The position numbers and the translations under genes are program-made. From assembly GCA_963281255.1 (NCBI GenBank), contig OY725503.1, positions 186,001 through 250,000 of the forward strand: 64,000 nucleotides of DNA. The letters run 5' to 3'. This stretch comes from Aphrocallistes beatrix. Lineage: Eukaryota; Porifera; Hexactinellida; Sceptrulophora; Aphrocallistidae. Under the pieces are notes generated by a model that saw only the letters and a list, made by a program, of their open reading frames with translations, was not told the DNA's origin and ran no database searches. Shown one piece after another: positions 44,088-53,317 of the stretch; position 1 is the first letter of the stretch, and every line of letters begins with the position of its first letter.

Positions 44088-45029
44088 ACTAAGTGTATAT
44101 GGATCAATTTGTTCCTTGGAGATAGGCCTCTATTTTAGTCGCTCGCTATACTCTATTGCTTCCTAGCTCTCTATACAAACATTCCTCTACTACAGTTGGC
44201 CAATGGAATGTCTTGCAATTAAGTTGCAATTATCTGATTGGTGTAGGATCTTGTTACAACTGATAGGCCCACTCGTGAGATCACTGTTGCGTGGAACGGA
44301 AGCTTGATAGCTGGATCAGAAATACCATTGCACAAGAAGGATATTTCATTGGCCAGAAAGGACAATCAAATGCAGAAGGCGGGCATAACCTTAGAAAGTG
44401 CAATTTAGATAGTTAAACTCAAGCCTATCATGTATGGGGTGTTTCAGCACATAAGGGGGCTTTACTTTTTATATTTCCTAAGGAATATGGTATCGTAATT
44501 CAAGATTAACTTCCGGTCCTAGGATCATATATCCTCAAACTAGAGATAGTGGAAAGGAGTTCCACAAAGATATCTGAGGGGAATATGATTAATGCCATCT
44601 AACTACTGCCTTAGATATTTCCCTGATAATTCCTACTACTTAAGTTAGGCATATTATAGCTGTGAGATATGGAAAAATCGCGTGTATGAAAAAGTTGAAT
44701 GATCAGTGTACTTTTATAAATACCAAACGAATTGGTAATGAAATGTATTTTTAGATTCTTTTACAAATCTCTTTGGTGTGAAATGGTTGTATAATATAAT
44801 TATTGGATAATGGAGTATAATGGTGATTAAATGCCTCTATTAACACATGATAAAGCTAATGGGTTACGAAATAAGTGAGACTGTTGAATAATCAAAATTT
44901 TTACTTAATTAGAACCCAAAAAGGTGTGAAAAGTCAAAATAGTTTCAAGCCAAGTTGCAGTGACAAAAGTTTAGATCATTCAATGAGACACATAAATAAG
45001 TGTGAAAGCGACACAATTTATTTTGCACA

Positions 45030-45602
45030 ATGGCATCAAGTCGCAGCTCCAAAATAAACGAGAATGAAATCATTTTGACAGATCTTGACCAATCAAATGC
45101 CTCAGAATGTCATGAAATGATAAATTCAGCTTTCGAATCGGACCATGGATATTCAGGAAATGTAGATTTCGCGAAATATGAAAGATACACAAAAGAAGAA
45201 TTCGAAAAAGCGCGCGCAAACGGCACATTCCGTGTGGCACAACTGAAAGCAACCAATCAAATGGTTGGGGCATTCTACGTAAGTGCGTATGAGGAGAAAA
45301 TAGATGACGTCATGAGAAAAATTATATTTTTAGAAGCAGTGTCGGTAGGTGTGAAATTCCAGAAGAGAGGCGTATCTAAACTTCTCCTGTATGAAGCTGA
45401 GAAAGTGGCGCGTGAAATGGCAGCCTATGCCATCGAAGGAAACGTGATGGATTTCGCTGATTGGGAAATTCCAAAATTAGTAACAGAAGCAAGCGCCACA
45501 ATCTTGGAAAAGCTAAAAATAACACGAGTTGATTTTCCTGATCCGGAATCTCTAAGCACTCCTATTTATAAAACAAGACTTCGTAAAGTGATTGAATACT
45601 GA
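45030..45602 (+). CDS. GNAT-like N-acetyltransferase, copy 1
   Basis: 190 residues, one exon, starting MASSRSS. It has a GNAT-type layout: DVDQSNASEC-like first helix (here DLDQSNASECHEMINSAF), a strand RVAQLKATNQMVGAFYVS, then the acetyl-CoA pyrophosphate loop region VSVGVKFQKRGVSKLLLYEAEKVA (Q-x-x-G-x-S), and a final TRLRKVIEY. GNAT enzymes move acetyl groups from acetyl-CoA to amines; the substrate is unknown. From about 45222 to 45503 its DNA is almost identical to copy 2, while both ends differ. TATA-like ATAAATAA and GCGACACAATT lie 15-40 bp before the ATG. Confidence 0.7.
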   Translation: MASSRSSKINENEIILTDLDQSNASECHEMINSAFESDHGYSGNVDFAKYERYTKEEFEKARANGTFRVAQLKATNQMVGAFYVSAYEEKIDDVMRKIIFLEAVSVGVKFQKRGVSKLLLYEAEKVAREMAAYAIEGNVMDFADWEIPKLVTEASATILEKLKITRVDFPDPESLSTPIYKTRLRKVIEY

Positions 45603-46244
45603 CCTGGCAACAGAACAAATGTATGGAATGGATATTCTATATTTATACCTGTGTGCTAATTATATCCAGTGATTTGCTGTAATAATCTTATTATTTATAT
45701 CAATATATTCCTGAAGAATAAGTGTCTTGATTAACATTCCGTTGAAATGTCTGGTTACTATAGTGCAAAGTTGAAACTATGCCCAGCAACAAGAAATGAT
45801 GTTGGAATGCTTGATAAAATGATAACATAGTGGAAATATACGGAAATGAATTGTGCGGTAAACAAATTTGTCTATTAAATACATCATAAATAAAATTCTG
45901 CAGGTGTATTCAGGCGCGCGATAAATCAATGGTAATTCTGTGGGTACTAATCATATTGTGGCACTCTAGAATGTTCTACGCGCCAAATGATTACAGACCC
46001 ATAGTTTCAAAAATAGATTTGCTGAGTTGTAGACAGCTCAAATGTTCTCTTATCAAAAACAATACAAAACAAGTATGTGTATATACCCACAAATAAATGG
46101 AGAATTACATATAGAGTGATAACATATTTCTAAAGATGTTCTTAATAGTACAGACCATAAACCTTAACCACACATAGCAACGCTATTTTAATATTCCACA
46201 CCTAGATGAGATAACAACAGCTAATAAAGGGTACCTCTTGCACA

Positions 46245-46350
46245 TTTTGTAGAATGCAGAGCACTTTTATGGCCTCAGTGGCATAGAAATGGCTGGGAGA
46301 CATCCGCGATATCGGGGACACTGTGTCCCCAGTGGGCATTCTACGGTTAA
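46245..46350. mobile_element. Small TIR element with GGGGACAC palindrome, copy 2
   Basis: Reversed relative to 39236-39340: ends GTAGAATGCAGAGC and TGGGCATTCTACGGTTAA, with GGGGACACTGTGTCCCC at 46314-46330. Confidence 0.7.
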
Positions 46351-46394
46351 ACCCGATCTTACCACTTAGAAAGTTTTGATGTTCATGCTCGAGT

Positions 46395-46490
46395 GATTAA
46401 GGATTTTGCTAAGTAATTTTGGGTGGAAACGCCATAAAAGTGCGAAGTATGTACTATAAATAGATTTGACCCATAGGCAAATCGGGGTTT
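46395..46490 (-). repeat. Dispersed TTCTATTTATAG repeat, copy 3 (reversed)
   Basis: Diverged copy: GATTAAGGATTTTGCTAA, AATTTTGGGTGGAAACGCC and TACTATAAATAGA on the plus strand. Compare 56205-56310. Confidence 0.5.
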
Positions 46491-46882
46491 ATTAATAACA
46501 AGCGTGATTCCCTTACTTGCGCTGTGCAGCTGAGAACAATTTGTGTCCATGGTCGCTCTACGGAAGCCTGTGCTAATGCAGAATAATAGGCCATTTCGTA
46601 AATGAAATTGATTGGTTAATATGTGCCAATCATTGTCACAAAAACATTTTGAAATGCATCATTTAAACACTCTTAGGAATCCATTGTATTCTATGATAAA
46701 AATACTCGATGCTGATTAGTCAAATACAAAAGTGCAATTTTTTCGGAGAAAGTATGCTTCAAAACCTAAAAATTGTTATTCCGCAGTTTTTATCGCAATA
46801 TTTATTCCGATTTTTAATGATGATATAATTGTCTCAAAGTTTGACAGTAAAAAATATTTAATAAACAGTATAATGTCAAATA

Positions 46883-47446
46883 TCCTTACTATTAAAACTC
46901 AATTAATGTTTGTTTGTTTGTGTATATGTATATAGTATATATATATCTCTGTAACGAATTGATTGAAGAAACTGCCAGGCGTAGAAAGCTGATTTTTGGC
47001 ATGTGAGAGTCTATTGACTATGGCTCAACTAAGTTCTGAGCTCAGACGAAAATGTCGAGTCATCATGGAATTGTGACGTCATTGTCACATTTTGAAAAGT
47101 TAAGCAATAATACAGTTATTCGAGCATAACTCAGCCATTATAGGAGATAGAAGGCAGAAATTTTAATAGAATGTGCATATTAATATATCTCAAATATGAT
47201 AAAACTATCATCAAAAAATGATGACTCATCACTCTGTTATGACGTCATCATTACTCATCAAAATTTTAAAAATTGACAAATTTGGTGATTTTTCGAGTGA
47301 TATCGATTTTAACACTAAGCTAGACATATTTAGAGATGTTATCTCCCTTATAATTAACCAATGTGACCCCAGGCGACCGAAGGGAGTCTCCGGCGGACAC
47401 AAAGTGTCCGCCAGCCGCGCAGCGCAAGCAAGCGAAGCGCGCTTGT
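46883..47446 (+). mobile_element. Helitron-like element, full-length copy
   Basis: Begins TCCTTACTATTAAAACTC after an A, then a GTTT/TA microsatellite, and the conserved body CTGTAACGAATTGATTGAAG. It ends with GGCGGACAC, AAA, GTGTCCGCC, then CAAGCG-AAGCG-CGCTTG and T. There are no terminal inverted repeats and no target duplication. A|T insertion, a 5' TC, a TACTA-like motif and hairpins at the 3' end fit Helitrons, although the last bases are CTTG rather than the usual CTRR. 564 bp, no helicase, so non-autonomous. It lies 109 bp before GNAT copy 2. Confidence 0.65.
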
Positions 47447-47554
47447 AACCATTGAAGTACGATTATTCATGATATCTACCTTTTGGAGATCGTAGGCATA
47501 TGGGTCAACAAAAAAGGATATTTAATACGAAAACTGATATTAAATCTGCTAAAA

Positions 47555-48127
47555 ATGGCATCAGTTAATTTTCAAAAAATAAAAGAGAGCGAAGTTTTTT
47601 TTCGAGATGTTGACCAATCAAATGCCTCAGAGTGCCGGGATTTGATAAATCTAGCCTTCAACTGTGACGGAGCATATTCAGAAAGAATTGACGTCACTAA
47701 ACGAGTGAGATATACAAAAGACAATTTCGAAGATTCAATGAAAAGTGGCACATTTCGTGTGGCACAACTGAAAGCAACCAATCAAATGGTTGGGGCATTC
47801 TACGTAAGTGCGTATGAGGAGAAAATAGATGACGTCATGAGGAAAGTTATATTTTTAGAAGCAGTGTCGGTAGGTGTGAAATTCCAGAAGAGAGGCGTAT
47901 CTAAACTTCTCCTGTATGAAGCTGAGAAAGTGGCGCGTGAAATGGCAGCCTATGCCATCGAAGGAAACGTGATGGATTTCGCTGATTGGGAAATTCCAAA
48001 ATTAGTAACAGAAGCAAGCGCCACAATTCTGAAACGATATAAAATAACGAGAATAGAATTCCCGGAAATGGATGCACTAAATAGAGAAACACATATCACC
48101 AAACTTCGAAAGGTGCTAGAATATTGA
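47555..48127 (+). CDS. GNAT-like N-acetyltransferase, copy 2
   Basis: 190 residues from the ATG at 47555 (MASVNFQKIKESEV), chosen because it aligns with the start of the other copies; the frame extends to 47483. Motifs match copy 1 (DVDQSNASECRDLINLAF, FQKRGVSKLLLYE). About 282 bp in the middle (47746-48027) differ from copy 1 at only about three positions, whereas the first third and last tenth differ strongly. That pattern is expected from gene conversion. A Helitron-like element ends just upstream, so the promoter may have been replaced. Confidence 0.7.
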   Translation: MASVNFQKIKESEVFFRDVDQSNASECRDLINLAFNCDGAYSERIDVTKRVRYTKDNFEDSMKSGTFRVAQLKATNQMVGAFYVSAYEEKIDDVMRKVIFLEAVSVGVKFQKRGVSKLLLYEAEKVAREMAAYAIEGNVMDFADWEIPKLVTEASATILKRYKITRIEFPEMDALNRETHITKLRKVLEY

Positions 48128-48386
48128 TATATCAGGAGTAAACAACAATATTTATTACTCCAAACTATATAACCAATATGTTTGTTACTATTTATATATC
48201 ACTTTTTGCTGTACTCTCTCAGTTTATTCATTAATCAACAAATGTAACTGTTTTCACAAACATAAACAATATACACATAACTAAATAAAGCATAAATACA
48301 CAGGTAAACACAAATAAATATATAAATATATATATACGCGTATACGTATATAAATAGACATACAAACAATAGGTGTTACAACAATA

Positions 48387-48953
48387 CTAATAATCAATAA
48401 CTTTGCGTAACCATGATACCTCAGTAGGCGAATCCCCAAATTCCGGAAATTCAACCTTACTGATCTGATATCGCTCAAAAATAGTGGCGCTCGCTTCATT
48501 TACTAATCTCACAATTTCCCAGTCGTTGAAATCCATTACATTCGCTTCAATGGCATATCCTTCCATTTCACGGGACACACGCTCCACTTCATAAAGAAGA
48601 ATTTTAGAGACACCTCTTTTTTGGAACTCAGCTTTGACACATACCCCGTCTAAATATATAACTTTCCTCAGGACGTCATCGATTTCTTTCATTTTGGCAC
48701 TAACGTAGAAAGACCCGATCATCTCATTGGTTGATTTCAGGAATGCGATACGGAATCTACCGTTTGCCCGCGCTTTTTCAAAACCATCTTGAGAGAATTT
48801 GGCATAAGTGGACATATCGATGAGTTTAGAACGATCTGGATGCTGCATGAAGGAGACATTTATCAAATTTCTACAGTCTGAAGCAGTTGATTGGTCAACA
48901 TCTCTGAAAATAATTTCACTCTCGCTAAGTTTAGACACAGGAATGGATGCCAT
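48387..48953 (-). CDS. GNAT-like N-acetyltransferase, copy 3
   Basis: 188 residues, one exon, opposite strand to the other copies. MASIPVSKLSESEIIFRDVDQSTASDC opens it; RIAFLKSTNEMIGSFYVSAKMKEIDD, VKAEFQKRGVSKILLYEVERVS and WLRKVIDY follow. It is evenly diverged from copies 1 and 2, with no sign of recent conversion. Upstream on its strand ATAAATAA and GCGACACCATT precede the ATG, resembling the promoter of copy 1. Confidence 0.7.
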   Translation of the reverse strand: MASIPVSKLSESEIIFRDVDQSTASDCRNLINVSFMQHPDRSKLIDMSTYAKFSQDGFEKARANGRFRIAFLKSTNEMIGSFYVSAKMKEIDDVLRKVIYLDGVCVKAEFQKRGVSKILLYEVERVSREMEGYAIEANVMDFNDWEIVRLVNEASATIFERYQISKVEFPEFGDSPTEVSWLRKVIDY

Positions 48954-49788
48954 TTTGGGACATTTAATGGTGTCGCTTTTATTTATTCCTTTTTAATTAA
49001 TGATCTAACTCTTCCGAAGCCAATATCAGAAAAGGTGATTGTTAGGTAATATCCCATTTCCACACTTGCTCATACTAACGTATTGATTACTCAACCAATC
49101 AGTTGGTAGAGTTCTAGTCATCCGCTAATACATCAGCTGTTTAATCATCTTTGCAACACAATAATACACACACATTATCAAAGCATAGGAATGACTCATC
49201 ATTAAGAATAGATACTACAAGTATATGAATGAAATAGTATTATATATTGTATCGTATACAGGGTGATCCATAAGTTTGAAATATTATACTTACACAAGTA
49301 GATCTAACATCCGACATTTTGTTTTACTTGAAAATTCTAAGGATTATTTTAATTATTTTGTAATCCAATTGCCTGTATTTCTGAATATATTGGCTAAGGT
49401 GGATAATAAATGTTTGTGTGTTTAGAAAAAAGAGAAAAATCAAAAGAAAAAATCTCGAATGCTATATACATTCTATGATCATACTTTAAAAATTGTTGTT
49501 CTTATTGGTGATTTCCCGTCTATAAACTAAAAGAAATAATCCTATTTTAGTATTTTGAATTAATAACTGACTGTAGGAACATATAAATATATTTAATCAG
49601 GAGAAAAAAAGTTATTTTCGAACTTGACATTTTTGAGAAGATTATTGGAGTTCCGGGTATATAATATTTCAAAAATTTGTTTTAAAAATATTTTGCGCAA
49701 TAAATAGTGTTTATTTTTAAACTAGAAGGGTGGTAGATTCCATAGCTGCAATTTGCAAACCGATTAAACTAAATTATTAGAAGAATTG

Positions 49789-50592
49789 CAATTTGTAGTT
49801 TATGAAAGTTTTATTATTTACTGTCTTTAAATATTTTAAAAAAATTTGGATTTGATAAAACACTTTCGAGGCACCTTCTTTATCATCCACCTGATTTGTT
49901 AATTCAATGCTATTTTATCTTCAAGATAATGAATAACATCGATATCTACATTTCTAATGATTGATTTTTAATAGGAAAACAAAAGAAAACCTTAATCCAA
50001 AAAATCTGAAAATCTTGTTTGGAATGTCTATGCATTCCTCAGTTGTTATGGAAACCAAAAATTACACCATCCGATCCGCAAGCTATTACTTCCTATAAGA
50101 TAATAATAATACTGTTCACGTTGTTTATTTTCAATATTCTCTGAGTAATCTAGGGTTTTGTCACATTTCATTACTTCTCTATAGACTGTGATAAAATCTT
50201 AGACAAATAAAAAAATATTATCAAATAAGAAGTATTAGCTGCGAGGAATGATATAATTTCTTAGTGTCTACGATCTATAGCTTTGAGTTATGGCTTAAAC
50301 ATTCAATTTTTGGTTTCAATAGCAACTGAGGAATGCATATACATTTCAAACAAGATTTTCAGAATTTTTGGATTAAGGTTTTCCTTTGTTTTTCTATTGA
50401 AAAATCAATCATTAGAAATGTAGATATCGATGTTATTCATTATCTTGAAGATAAAATAGCATTGAATTAACAAATCAGGTGGATGATATAGAAGGTGCCT
50501 CGAAAGTGGTTTATCAAATCCAAATTTTTAAAAAGTATTTAAAGACAGTAAATAATAAAATTTGCATAAACTACAAATTGGAATTCTTCTAA
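49789..50592. repeat. Long inverted repeat ending at the GNAT copy 4 start
   Basis: Left arm about 49789-50062 and right arm about 50306-50590 are imperfect inverted copies of ~275 bp, separated by ~240 bp. Matching landmarks: GAGGCACCTTCTTTATCATC against GATGATATAGAAGGTGCCTC, and CAATTTGTAGTTTATG against CATAAACTACAAATTG. Identity seems about 90% by eye. The right arm ends with TTCTAA directly before the ATG at 50593. A transcript through both arms would form a long hairpin. It may be a foldback transposon or an inverted duplication. Confidence 0.85.
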
Positions 50593-51144
50593 ATGGCATC
50601 AATTAAAACAGCCACTGAGATTATTTATAGAAATATCGATGACTCAAATGCTTCGGAATGTCGAGAGTTGATCAATTTAGCTTTCAAAGAAGATAGAAAC
50701 CGTTCGAAATATATTGACCAATCAAAGTTTGTGAAGTATCCTGAAGAGAGATTTGAAAATGCGCGTAAAACTGACGTCATTCGTGCTCTATTTCTGAAAT
50801 CAACCAATCAAATGATTGGAGCCTTTCACTTGAATCCTCAAACAAGAATGATTGATGGCGTTATGAGGAAAGTAATAATTTTTGAATCACTATCATTAAA
50901 AAAGGAATTTCAAAGTATTGGCGTTGGGATACAAGCCTGTTACGAGTTAGAAAGAGTGGCACGAGAGGAAATGGGCGGGTATGCTATGGAGTCAGATATA
51001 TCAGAATTTAATGAATGGGAGATTCCAATTAGCATTCAACAAGGATGTGTCATACTACATCGAAGAAAAATTTCTCCCATTGATTATCCAGAATATGCAG
51101 GAATGGATTTTGAAGTCACGCGAGTGAGGAAAATCTTCAAATGA
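50593..51144 (+). CDS. GNAT-like N-acetyltransferase, copy 4 (most divergent)
   Basis: 183 residues, one exon. It keeps NIDDSNASECRELINLAF, RALFLKSTNQMIGAFHL and LKKEFQSIGVGIQACYELERVA. The QKRG(V)S motif is changed to QSIGVGI, nearer the canonical Q-x-x-G-x-G of GNATs. The C-terminal part diverges (GCVILHRRKISPIDYPEY). Its ATG is flush with the right arm of a long inverted repeat, so its 5' UTR would be that arm, unless transcription starts within it. Confidence 0.65.
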   Translation: MASIKTATEIIYRNIDDSNASECRELINLAFKEDRNRSKYIDQSKFVKYPEERFENARKTDVIRALFLKSTNQMIGAFHLNPQTRMIDGVMRKVIIFESLSLKKEFQSIGVGIQACYELERVAREEMGGYAMESDISEFNEWEIPISIQQGCVILHRRKISPIDYPEYAGMDFEVTRVRKIFK

Positions 51145-51227
51145 ACTGCTGGAATGCTCAGAATATCCTACACCTCTAACTATCACCAAAGCTCGCAGGA
51201 AGGAACTAATAATAGAGCAGTTGCTAT

Positions 51228-51592
51228 TTATAGATTATGATATGGGCAGATATTTATAGATTATGGTATGGGTGGATATTTATAGATTATGGTATGGGTA
51301 GATATTTATAGATTATGGTATGGGTAGATATTTATAGATTATTATAAGGGTAGATATTTATAGATTATGGTATGGGTAGATATTTATAGATTATGGTATG
51401 GGTGGATATTTATAGATTATTATAAGGGTAGATATTTATAGATTATGGTATGGGTAGATATTTATAGATTATGGTATGGGTAGATATTTATAGATTATGG
51501 TATGGGTAGATATTTATAGATTATGGTATGGGTAGATATTTATAGATTATGGTATGGGTAGATATTTATAGATTATGGTATGGGTAGATTAT
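51228..51592. repeat. 26-bp minisatellite, about 14 copies
   Basis: The unit is GATATTTATAGATTATGGTATGGGTA with two variant units containing TTATAAGGG. It lies between GNAT copy 4 and the next gene. The variant unit recurs, which suggests a higher-order duplication within the array. Confidence 0.95.
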
Positions 51593-51964
51593 CTCATTAT
51601 ATTGATTGTTGAGAGTAGTATTTTCTGTTGTGCCAAAATAAAAATAAATATAATTATCACCTAATAGCACTACAACACTGCCTGACTATAAGCAACTTGT
51701 ATTAACAAAAATGCCACAGCTCAATTGTCCAAGGGTCCATTTTAAAACGAAATTAGTTCTTTAGGTGCCAAATTGTTTAATTGGTCATAATATTTCGATA
51801 GCTATTTTAGCTGTTATAACACCTTTTAAACAAAGCTATTTGAACACTAGATAGTAGCTTACCTTATTTAAGATTTCAATATCTTAATGAGCCATAAGAC
51901 ATTACTGAACTCTTTTGATATTTCAATATTTTTCGAGGTAATAAAAAACACATTTTCTTCTAAA

Positions 51965-53317
51965 ATGGCAGAGCGGCAGAGACATGATTGCATGGAGCAA
52001 GAATATATTGATTATGTTGGCGAAAAGTTATTTCATTTGAAATCAAAAATCAAATTACTCAAAGAAGAAGTGAACGCCAAATTCATGGATTTCATAAACA
52101 GTGTTTTCAAACAACAGAGCAAACTATTGGCTGAAATTGATGATAAGCTTGATGACGTCATTACACAGACTACAGAACAAATTGTACACATTGTCCGTTT
52201 GTCGGAGAAAACAATGGTTCTTTCCAAATCTGACAATCTATTGGACAAAACCTTACTAAATGAAGTTCAGAATGAAATACAGGAGGCGAAAAACAAACAT
52301 GTGAAAATACCAGAAATAACGATAGAATGGGATAGCGACACTTTTAAAAATAGTCTGGACAAAATTGGGAAACTGGAAACGAAGGAACATCCCTATACAT
52401 ACATGGGACCCATCAAATATGCTCTCCACCAATCAGAAACTGAGCTCATTCGCAAGCCGAAGAGCTTCGAAATTGATTGGCCATCTGGAGATGTTTACTT
52501 CCTAAATAATTTCGAAGATAAAAACGGGTTTGATTTTAGTATCACAGCTTTTGACAGGTTTGGCGCACAGAAGGAAACAAAAAATAGAAGCTTTCTCTGC
52601 AAATTCGAGAGAAAATTCTGCCCAATAGGAATGTGTCTTTCCCAAGGACACATTTCTGTCACTGCCACTGGAAAAAGCGCAAAAACCCAGTTGGCGTCAA
52701 TTACAAAAGAATTACAAAGCAACAAAAATGAGTTTAAGGAATGCATTCTAAAAATAGAAAAATCGAGCGGGAATATCGAGCGAGCTGCTGAGATAGAAGG
52801 TTTGAAATCGATTGGCCAGATCGATTTGGAACCAAAAGATGAACTATTTTACGTGATTGATCATGAAACCTCAGAAATGAATGTTCTAGATTTGGAACTA
52901 AAGAAAAGGCGTCAGTTCCAATTGGTTCCGAGAGTAAAAGGATGGATAAGTGCAGCGCCAAAAATAGAATATTTCCAAATCTCGAAAGATGACATCTTTA
53001 TCGTCTATGACAAAAAGCCATTCTTAGAAATCTATAATTTAAGTGGCGCTTTGATACGACAACTTTTCGACACTTTTCCAGATATATACACCATTGATCC
53101 CCAGCAGCACATCATTACCATTGACAGCCAATCAAATGGCATTCAGATATGGGACACGAAAGGCAGAGAAGTGGCAAAAGTGGCCGGAAAATTGGGTGTG
53201 ATCACAATCCAGTTTCATGCGACGATCGGCATAAAGTTCGATATTCTAACCGGAAGAATTCTCTTCTGTGGGATTTCCCCGGTTCCTAAAAGTAAATTAG
53301 GATTTGTGTATTTATAG
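51965..53317 (+). CDS. Coiled-coil protein with NHL/beta-propeller-like C-terminus (TRIM-like, no RING)
   Basis: 450 residues from the ATG at 51965 (MAERQRHDC); the frame opens at 51887. Residues ~15-120 form a heptad-rich coiled coil (FHLKSKIKLLKEEVNAKF, QQSKLLAEIDDKLDDVITQ) like the B-box C-terminal region of TRIM proteins. From about residue 170 the sequence is beta-rich with spaced aromatic/Asp motifs (FSITAFDRFGAQ, LDLELKKRRQFQLV, FLEIYNLSGALIRQLF, IQIWDTKGREVAKVAG), resembling the blades of an NHL or WD-type propeller. No RING or B-box Cys/His cluster is present. Family placement is tentative and function unknown. Intronless, inside the kinase intron. Confidence 0.6.
   Translation: MAERQRHDCMEQEYIDYVGEKLFHLKSKIKLLKEEVNAKFMDFINSVFKQQSKLLAEIDDKLDDVITQTTEQIVHIVRLSEKTMVLSKSDNLLDKTLLNEVQNEIQEAKNKHVKIPEITIEWDSDTFKNSLDKIGKLETKEHPYTYMGPIKYALHQSETELIRKPKSFEIDWPSGDVYFLNNFEDKNGFDFSITAFDRFGAQKETKNRSFLCKFERKFCPIGMCLSQGHISVTATGKSAKTQLASITKELQSNKNEFKECILKIEKSSGNIERAAEIEGLKSIGQIDLEPKDELFYVIDHETSEMNVLDLELKKRRQFQLVPRVKGWISAAPKIEYFQISKDDIFIVYDKKPFLEIYNLSGALIRQLFDTFPDIYTIDPQQHIITIDSQSNGIQIWDTKGREVAKVAGKLGVITIQFHATIGIKFDILTGRILFCGISPVPKSKLGFVYL

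Larger units (their letters stand above)
38649..45029. other. 6.4-kb gene-free stretch in the kinase intron
   Basis: I find no coding exon here. Besides the repeats listed separately it holds two 80-bp direct copies of GAAATTTATTGTAAAATTCAAAC (about 38903 and 39118) and a TATACGTATATACATATG palindromic run (40100-40150). CCAATCA/TGATTGG words are very dense (39613 to 41460), sometimes one every 100-200 bp. Enhancer content is possible but unproven. Confidence 0.45.
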
